Positions 23,096 through 27,602 of a stretch of 27,602 nucleotides of DNA are shown here, one piece after another (position 1 is the stretch's first letter; every line of letters starts with the position of its first letter). Location: the IMG/VR virus record IMGVR_UViG_3300030108_002126, positions 1 through 27,602 of that record; one strand, given 5' to 3'. The DNA is from a virus. A program made the position numbers and the translations under genes. Under the pieces are notes generated by a model, which worked only from the letters and a program-made list of their open reading frames with translations, did no database searches and was not told the DNA's origin.

Positions 23096-23377
23096 ATGCC
23101 GAGTTGCAGAAGTAGTGGTTTATTAGTTGATGATACGCAAGTATTTACTGGTCAATGTAAATTAATTTCTATTCATGTTAATAATGATGCAGGCGCACCT
23201 TGTCAAATTAAAGTATTTGATGGAACAGATAATACAGGTAAAGAATTAGCCCGTATTAACTTAGATGGTGGGGCTGTTCAAAACCTTGAATTTGACATGC
23301 ATGGCGTTATTTGTTCTGTTGGATTATTTTATGAAGAAACTTCAGGGGATGCAAATACTTACATTCACTTCGCTTAA
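23096..23377 (+). CDS. Small beta-sandwich-like protein, probably on the virion surface
   Basis: ATG 23096 follows GGAGAGAGATGAAGT. The 93-aa product reads as alternating strands: L-I-S-I-H-V-N-N-D-A-G-A-P-C-Q-I-K-V-F-D, then G-K-E-L-A-R-I-N-L, then L-E-F-D-M-H-G-V and V-G-L-F-Y-E. It resembles small beta-sandwich proteins often encoded near phage head and tail genes. Four cysteines (C4, C18, C33 and one near 75) are present. No specific role can be given. Confidence 0.75.
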   Translation: MPSCRSSGLLVDDTQVFTGQCKLISIHVNNDAGAPCQIKVFDGTDNTGKELARINLDGGAVQNLEFDMHGVICSVGLFYEETSGDANTYIHFA

Positions 23378-23386
23378 GGTGGTAAT

Positions 23387-23782
23387 ATGGCAGCATTAAA
23401 TAATGATACACGACTTGTTATGACAATTCTTTTTGTTGGAGCATTAAGTGGAGCAAATGTTTTTACTTACGCTACAATTGGTTTAGGATTTCCTTATGGC
23501 CCTATTGCTCATTCGTTCTTATTTGGTTTAGGAACAATTGGTGCAATTATGGTTATGAAAGCAATTTTTGATTTAGCACTTAATGATAGAATTGAGATGT
23601 GGCTACTTGATAGAAAGATTGCTGCTTATTGGGAAAGAAAAGCAAGAGACGAACAACAAAGACAAAAAATGCGTGAAAGCGCAAGACAGTTTGGTGGTTC
23701 AACACCTTTCTATCAACCTCAATTACAACAGGAAGAAGAATCAAATACTGTTGGAAGCGAGTTTTTAGCCACACTCCAGTAA
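23387..23782 (+). CDS. Membrane protein with two transmembrane segments
   Basis: ATG 23387 follows GGTGG. The 131-aa product has two hydrophobic segments, about 9-31 (V-M-T-I-L-F-V-G-A-L-S-G) and about 40-66 (S-F-L-F-G-L-G-T-I-G-A-I-M-V-M). After them comes a charged helix (W-E-R-K-A-R-D-E-Q-Q-R-Q-K-M-R) and a Gln-rich tail (about 75-131) probably on one side of the membrane. It is followed by a second membrane protein and the small GTPase. Holin-like function is conceivable, but the long C-terminal tail argues for caution. Confidence 0.78.
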   Translation: MAALNNDTRLVMTILFVGALSGANVFTYATIGLGFPYGPIAHSFLFGLGTIGAIMVMKAIFDLALNDRIEMWLLDRKIAAYWERKARDEQQRQKMRESARQFGGSTPFYQPQLQQEEESNTVGSEFLATLQ

Positions 23783-23796
23783 TAGGAGTTGGTTAA

Positions 23797-24015
23797 ATGG
23801 TCTTTGGAGATTTAATGGGTTTTTCCGACTCAGATTACGCATATAATCAATCAAGAGCGCATTCTGCTGATGTGTTCTTTCTTAAAATGAGAGCGTGGTT
23901 TTGGGGTAGTTGCGCTACTCTTTCCGCTTTTCTTATTGGTAATATACTGGGTGTTTTTGATATAAACATCATGGGTTGGATTATTGGTGCGGTGAGTGAT
24001 TTATGGGGGCATTGA
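23797..24015 (+). CDS. Small membrane protein, 72 aa
   Basis: ATG 23797 follows AGGAGTTGG. Residues 1-30 are soluble (M-V-F-G-D-L-M-G-F-S-D-S-D-Y). Residues 31-70 contain one or two hydrophobic segments: W-F-W-G-S-C-A-T-L-S-A-F-L-I-G-N-I-L, then I-M-G-W-I-I-G-A-V. The gene ends immediately before the GTPase ATG, so the two proteins are probably made together. Role unknown; a membrane anchor or partner for the GTPase is an inference. Confidence 0.75.
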   Translation: MVFGDLMGFSDSDYAYNQSRAHSADVFFLKMRAWFWGSCATLSAFLIGNILGVFDINIMGWIIGAVSDLWGH

Positions 24016-24684
24016 ATGTCATTAATGACAGGATTTGCCATATTAGTTGGTGAAGCAGTAATAGGTTTTTGGAAAAAGGTTCATGCTATTAATTTTGGAG
24101 TTTATGGAGCAACAATGGTTGGAAAGACTACATTAAGTCATCAATTAAGAACAAGGGGAGAAGTGCCTACAATAAACGAAAGAACCGTTGGATTACATAG
24201 AGCATCAAGAAAAAATGTCAAAATAGATGGAGAATCGTGGACTCTTAAAAGTGCTGATATTGGAGGAGAAGCAATATATTGGAAAGAATGGGTAAAAGAT
24301 ATGCAAAAGCGTAAAGTTAAGTATATTATATTCATGATAGACCATAGACATTTAGATAATGAAGCAAACTTAGACCATCAAGTAGCATGGAAATTTTTAG
24401 TAGATACTATATGTTCAGATTTTTGGCCGACAGGAAGAAGAAAAAGAGAACCCGATTATCCAATGGCAGTAGGAATATGGGCTAATAAATATGATATTTG
24501 GGGAGAAAAATATCCATTAAAAGAAGGACAAACAATAGATAAACATGAAATATTTGAACCGTTTAAATATGGTATGAGACAATTGAATGATAAAGGAATA
24601 CCGTGTTTTAAATATATAGTTTCAGCAAAGTCAGACCCCGAAATGGTATATAGAGGCGTAATGACAATGATAAAAGATTATTGA
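24016..24684 (+). CDS. Arf/Ras-like small GTPase
   Basis: A 222-aa protein with the ordered motifs of a small GTPase. G1 is G-A-T-M-V-G-K-T (31-38), a Thr-rich switch I follows (P-T-I-N-E-R-T-V-G, 51-59), G3 is D-I-G-G-E (81-85), G4 is N-K-Y-D (157-160) and G5 is S-A-K (203-205). The D-x-G-G form of G3 and the P-T-I switch are Arf-like. The catalytic Gln after G-G is Glu here, so hydrolysis may be slow or need a partner. The first 20 residues are hydrophobic or amphipathic and could contact membrane, as in Arf proteins. ATG 24016 comes directly after the preceding stop. Two membrane-protein genes precede it. Viral function unknown; the family call is firm, the role is not. Confidence 0.85.
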   Translation: MSLMTGFAILVGEAVIGFWKKVHAINFGVYGATMVGKTTLSHQLRTRGEVPTINERTVGLHRASRKNVKIDGESWTLKSADIGGEAIYWKEWVKDMQKRKVKYIIFMIDHRHLDNEANLDHQVAWKFLVDTICSDFWPTGRRKREPDYPMAVGIWANKYDIWGEKYPLKEGQTIDKHEIFEPFKYGMRQLNDKGIPCFKYIVSAKSDPEMVYRGVMTMIKDY

Positions 24685-24694
24685 GGAATGAAAG

Positions 24695-25363
24695 ATGTAT
24701 CAAAACCAATTAATAGGACAGAACGCACCGCAACAGTTTAACTTAGCATTAACTCCATTACAACAGGCAAGAGCAAGTGGACAAGTAATAGAATACAAAT
24801 TTACTGAAATTAAACCAAAAAGACAACTTAATGAACTTACTAAAGTTTTAACTGCTGAACCTAAGAAGTTATTGTTTCTTAAATATGGTAAAAAGTTTAA
24901 TTTAAAAGATAGATGTGTTGTTTGTGGAATGCATCATGTTTGGGAACAAGGAGACTACTTAAGACCTCCAATACCTTTAGATAAAGTAACTAAAGGAAGA
25001 CCGCTTATGGGGACTTATTGCCCTAAACATGCCTCAATGTATATGCAATTAGAGATGTTACAACAACAAATACTTGCTGATAAACATGGGCTAGAGTTTA
25101 AGCGATTTGTTCCTAAAATGCCAAAGGTAATGAAAAGTGGCCCAATTACTGAATTATCGAAAAAAGATGTTTCGGCTCTTACTGCAAGCGGTTGGTTTAT
25201 TAAGCCACCCGCTTTAGCAGATAACAAGACGGCAAGGCAGGAAGTCATTCAACTAATAACAGAAATTAACATACTGACTGATAGAATAAATCATTTAATG
25301 TTAAAGCATGAAATCGAAGTCGTTGAGGAATCAAGTAAAATAAAAGAACCAAAGGGGGACTAA
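24695..25363 (+). CDS. Zinc-binding protein, 222 aa
   Basis: ATG 24695 follows GAGGAATGAAAG. After a Gln-rich N-terminus comes a basic region (K-P-K-R-Q-L-N-E-L). Then a metal site follows: C-V-V-C-G-M-H-H (about 74-81) paired with Y-C-P-K-H (about 108-112), a C-x2-C...C-x2-H arrangement. The second half is helical, with S-G-P-I-T-E-L-S-K-K-D-V and a final coiled coil (I-T-E-I-N-I-L-T-D-R-I-N-H-L). Family not recognised. Position in the membrane/GTPase block suggests a virion or tail-associated role by context only. Confidence 0.75.
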   Translation: MYQNQLIGQNAPQQFNLALTPLQQARASGQVIEYKFTEIKPKRQLNELTKVLTAEPKKLLFLKYGKKFNLKDRCVVCGMHHVWEQGDYLRPPIPLDKVTKGRPLMGTYCPKHASMYMQLEMLQQQILADKHGLEFKRFVPKMPKVMKSGPITELSKKDVSALTASGWFIKPPALADNKTARQEVIQLITEINILTDRINHLMLKHEIEVVEESSKIKEPKGD

Positions 25364-25366
25364 TAA

Positions 25367-26005
25367 ATGGTATTCGGAACAAGCAATAAAACTGTTTTAG
25401 GAGCAGTTCAGCAACAAAGTGACCAACAATTCAAGAATGTAAACAACTTGCTTTCTTTGCAAGATAATCATGTAGAAGAGTTTTTTCAGTATCACGGAGA
25501 ACAATTCCTAGCCGCACTTGAAAAACTTATGGAAGATGTTATTGAGCGTGTTGTTTCCCAAATGCTCTCTAAACTTTCTTTTGACACTAGCGGAACAAGT
25601 ATTACTGTCAATAGGGATGCTTTGAGAGAATACGAAAGAATTACTCAAGAAAACATTGATTTAGACCTTCAAAGGCTTTTGCAATCGGCTATCAATACAG
25701 AAGTAGTAAACCAAAGAAAACTCGCCAAACAACAGTATTTGGAATCACAAGGATTTAATAACGGACAAGTTTCCGCAGGTGCGGCAATTGCTGGTGTTAC
25801 AGGAAATATGCAACAATACCAACAAATGCAAGGTGCTATGAATAATGGTTCAGGCTATCCTATTCCACCAAGCGGAACAGACGGATATGGCCGTCCTTAT
25901 TGGATTGATGCACAAGGACAAATGAGTTATGAGCCTCCTTCAAGTGGACTTCATTTAGGTGAAGGAATCCAAAAAGCCGCAGCATGGGCTAAATGGTTAA
26001 TTTGA
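25367..26005 (+). CDS. Gln-rich helical protein with Gly/Pro-rich tail
   Basis: ATG 25367 follows GGGGGAC. The 212-aa protein begins M-V-F-G-T-S-N-K-T-V. A helical, probably coiled-coil segment spans 15-75, followed by a second helical stretch (E-R-I-T-Q-E-N-I-D-L-D-L-Q-R-L). The last 80 residues are rich in Gly, Gln, Met and Pro and look disordered, ending A-A-A-W-A-K-W-L-I. The disordered part resembles virion linker or adhesin regions. No family known. Confidence 0.72.
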   Translation: MVFGTSNKTVLGAVQQQSDQQFKNVNNLLSLQDNHVEEFFQYHGEQFLAALEKLMEDVIERVVSQMLSKLSFDTSGTSITVNRDALREYERITQENIDLDLQRLLQSAINTEVVNQRKLAKQQYLESQGFNNGQVSAGAAIAGVTGNMQQYQQMQGAMNNGSGYPIPPSGTDGYGRPYWIDAQGQMSYEPPSSGLHLGEGIQKAAAWAKWLI

Positions 26006-26016
26006 GGTGAATAACA

Positions 26017-27602
26017 TTGGTTTCTTTTCTTTGGGGTAATTCAACACTTGAACTACCATCTAATTCTAGCCGAATCAAAAGTGAAATGCTAGAGTTTATT
26101 CAAGAAGAGAATACTGAATTTATTTCTTATTTTGTTTTAGCAAAAGAAAACCTTCAACAAAAAGGTGAAGACCCAAAAGAATTGATTGATGAATTTGAAA
26201 AAATTCTAAAAGAAATTAAAGATAGTGAATTAATGCCTCTCATTAGAGGACATGATGATGGGGAAGTCGCTATCAAAAACTTTACTACAAGCAAATTAAG
26301 AAATAAAACCATTACTAATGAAGATAATGTTAAATTTCTTAATGAACTAAAAGTTAGTGAATTAAGTGATTCTGCTACATTAAATAGACTTAGAGGATTC
26401 GGTGCTTTAAAATTTGGTCAAGCATTTGAAAACTTACCAGAATTTGATGCAGAAGATTATTTAGGTCAATTTGGATTACTTCGTGATTATCCAATAGATG
26501 TAGATTTAACTTTCAAAGAAGTTATTCCTGATGAAATGGATGATTATAATAGCGAAATGTCCCCTATCAGATTTAGTTATGGTAAACAAAATATTATTTT
26601 CAATGCACCTTTTACAGAAGAAGAAATTATTGATATAAAGAAAAATCATTTGATTGACACAACTAAGCAAGAACCTGATTTTGCTCCAAGTAAAACTAAA
26701 TCTTATCCTCCAAGAATAACAATGACTATGAAAATTGATATTCCTGAAAAAGTGGTTAAAGAACTTTCAGCGAGTGCTAAGATAACTGTTCAGCCTGTTA
26801 AATCTATTACTGATAAAAATGATAGAGCAACTGGAAGATACAAGGATAGCGGTTCTTCTTATGAAATGGAGCATTCAGAATTTATCGAATTAGGTGTTGC
26901 AGGATTAAAAAATAGAACTTCTTCTATGGTGGATAACAGAATTTATGATTTAGGGGATAAAGGGTTAGTTAAAATTGTAAAAGGAAATTACGAGGGTGCT
27001 GGCCGTCAAGTATCTGTTCCCGATTCTACTGAGAATGAAATTAAAAAGAAGTTTTTACCAATGTTAAAAATGGTAGAAGAATCTGTTATTCAACCTATTC
27101 TTTCTAATCCTTTGAAGGTGCATACATACAAAGGGGAAGTTAATTTTAAAACCCAAAGAGATGCAACTAATTCTTTGACTCGCAAAATTGAGAGGTTAGC
27201 CGAAGGACAACAATGGAAAGCGGGAAAAGATGAAGACGGAAACCCTGCATTTATTAATAGTGTTCAAGTGATGGTTGATGGTCAATATAAGAATCTTACA
27301 GAAAAAGACGCTATGAAACTCGAAGGGGAAGCATGGACTAATAAAGAGACAGGAAAAAAAATTAGCAACGCTGATTATGTTTCTATGGATAAAGCACAAA
27401 GAATGGCTTACAAACCAAATTATTATATTATTACTGTTGATGGTTCACAAAGAACCCCAACTAATGAAATATCTACTACTCACAGAAGTATTCGTAAATA
27501 TAGACTAAAAGACGCTCCCGAAGATGCTTACGCTGAAAAAGCGAAAAGAATAGAAGGATATATTTTAAAACCACAAGAGTCAAGAAAAGCAAGTGATTTC
27601 TT
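26017..27602 (+). CDS. Large protein, truncated by window end, function unknown
   Basis: TTG 26017 with GAGGTGA upstream opens a frame of 528 codons without a stop to the right edge. It starts M-V-S-F-L-W-G-N-S-T-L-E-L-P. The N-terminal 80 residues are helical and charged (E-E-N-T-E-F-I-S-Y-F-V-L-A-K-E-N-L). A mixed alpha/beta region follows, with I-T-M-T-M-K-I-D-I-P-E-K-V-V-K-E-L near 230 and Y-Y-I-I-T-V-D-G-S near 470. No tag or enzymatic motif is visible. Position after the head and membrane block allows a tail or baseplate protein, but nothing proves it. Confidence 0.7.
   Translation, partial: MVSFLWGNSTLELPSNSSRIKSEMLEFIQEENTEFISYFVLAKENLQQKGEDPKELIDEFEKILKEIKDSELMPLIRGHDDGEVAIKNFTTSKLRNKTITNEDNVKFLNELKVSELSDSATLNRLRGFGALKFGQAFENLPEFDAEDYLGQFGLLRDYPIDVDLTFKEVIPDEMDDYNSEMSPIRFSYGKQNIIFNAPFTEEEIIDIKKNHLIDTTKQEPDFAPSKTKSYPPRITMTMKIDIPEKVVKELSASAKITVQPVKSITDKNDRATGRYKDSGSSYEMEHSEFIELGVAGLKNRTSSMVDNRIYDLGDKGLVKIVKGNYEGAGRQVSVPDSTENEIKKKFLPMLKMVEESVIQPILSNPLKVHTYKGEVNFKTQRDATNSLTRKIERLAEGQQWKAGKDEDGNPAFINSVQVMVDGQYKNLTEKDAMKLEGEAWTNKETGKKISNADYVSMDKAQRMAYKPNYYIITVDGSQRTPTNEISTTHRSIRKYRLKDAPEDAYAEKAKRIEGYILKPQESRKASDF

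Noticed and set aside
23797-25400. M-V-F-G shared by the proteins starting at 23797 and 25367 as a second tag family
   Set aside because: Only four residues agree and the following sequence differs. Two cases are not enough.
1-27602. tRNA genes, CRISPR arrays, insertion sequences, integrase or attachment sites
   Set aside because: I looked for cloverleaf-like segments, regularly spaced repeats, transposase motifs and terminal inverted repeats by eye and saw none. No non-coding gap exceeds about 60 bases.

Overview
This window looks like part of the late (structural and packaging) region of an AT-rich, double-stranded DNA tailed virus of the HK97/Caudoviricetes lineage. About 37 genes all lie on the + strand, tightly packed, many with 4-base ATGA/GTGA overlaps. 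The recognisable morphogenesis set is complete and in classical order: large terminase (8660-10093), portal (11928-13568), prohead protease fused to scaffold (19727-20953) and major capsid protein (20965-22326). An archaeal, probably marine, host is my inference. It rests on the ATP-dependent DNA ligase, a TTTATATA box in the one sizeable gap before the protease-capsid block, many GGTGAT/GGTGG ribosome sites paired with TTG or GTG starts, and an Arf-like GTPase. I see no integrase, tRNA, CRISPR array or host gene.

Layout. 1-7452: a truncated gene, two small genes, two large unrecognised proteins (680 and 833 aa) and a run of short, mostly very basic or Cys-rich proteins. 7452-11871: a protein with a GNAT-like N-terminus, the large terminase, a protein with a LAGLIDADG-type domain, a zinc-ribbon miniprotein and a small protein. 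11928-17154: portal and a series of helical or coiled-coil accessory proteins. 17169-19682: an 837-aa protein built around an ATP-dependent DNA ligase core. 19727-23038: protease/scaffold, major capsid protein and two small probable head proteins. 23096-27602: a beta-rich small protein, two membrane proteins, the small GTPase, a zinc-binding protein, a Gln-rich protein and a large unrecognised protein cut by the window end.

The most striking structure cuts across annotated families. Eleven unrelated proteins begin with the same short peptide, roughly M-x-W-x-x-[I/V]-[L/I/V]-K (for example MTWWDVIK, MIWKDILK, MNWLDILK), and a twelfth begins with a looser form. The same motif, M-[D/E]-W-S-D-I-H-K-M-V, closes the scaffold region of the protease/scaffold and an 81-aa coiled-coil protein. 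Codons for the shared residues differ between copies, so the protein sequence is what is conserved. I propose that it is a capsid-targeting or scaffold-type docking tag, which would load a varied set of internal virion proteins (several basic and probably DNA-binding) into the procapsid. This would be analogous to, but different in sequence from, the targeting sequences of T4 internal proteins. A second unusual item is the Arf/Ras-like GTPase with all G-box motifs, placed directly after two membrane-protein genes in the virion gene block.
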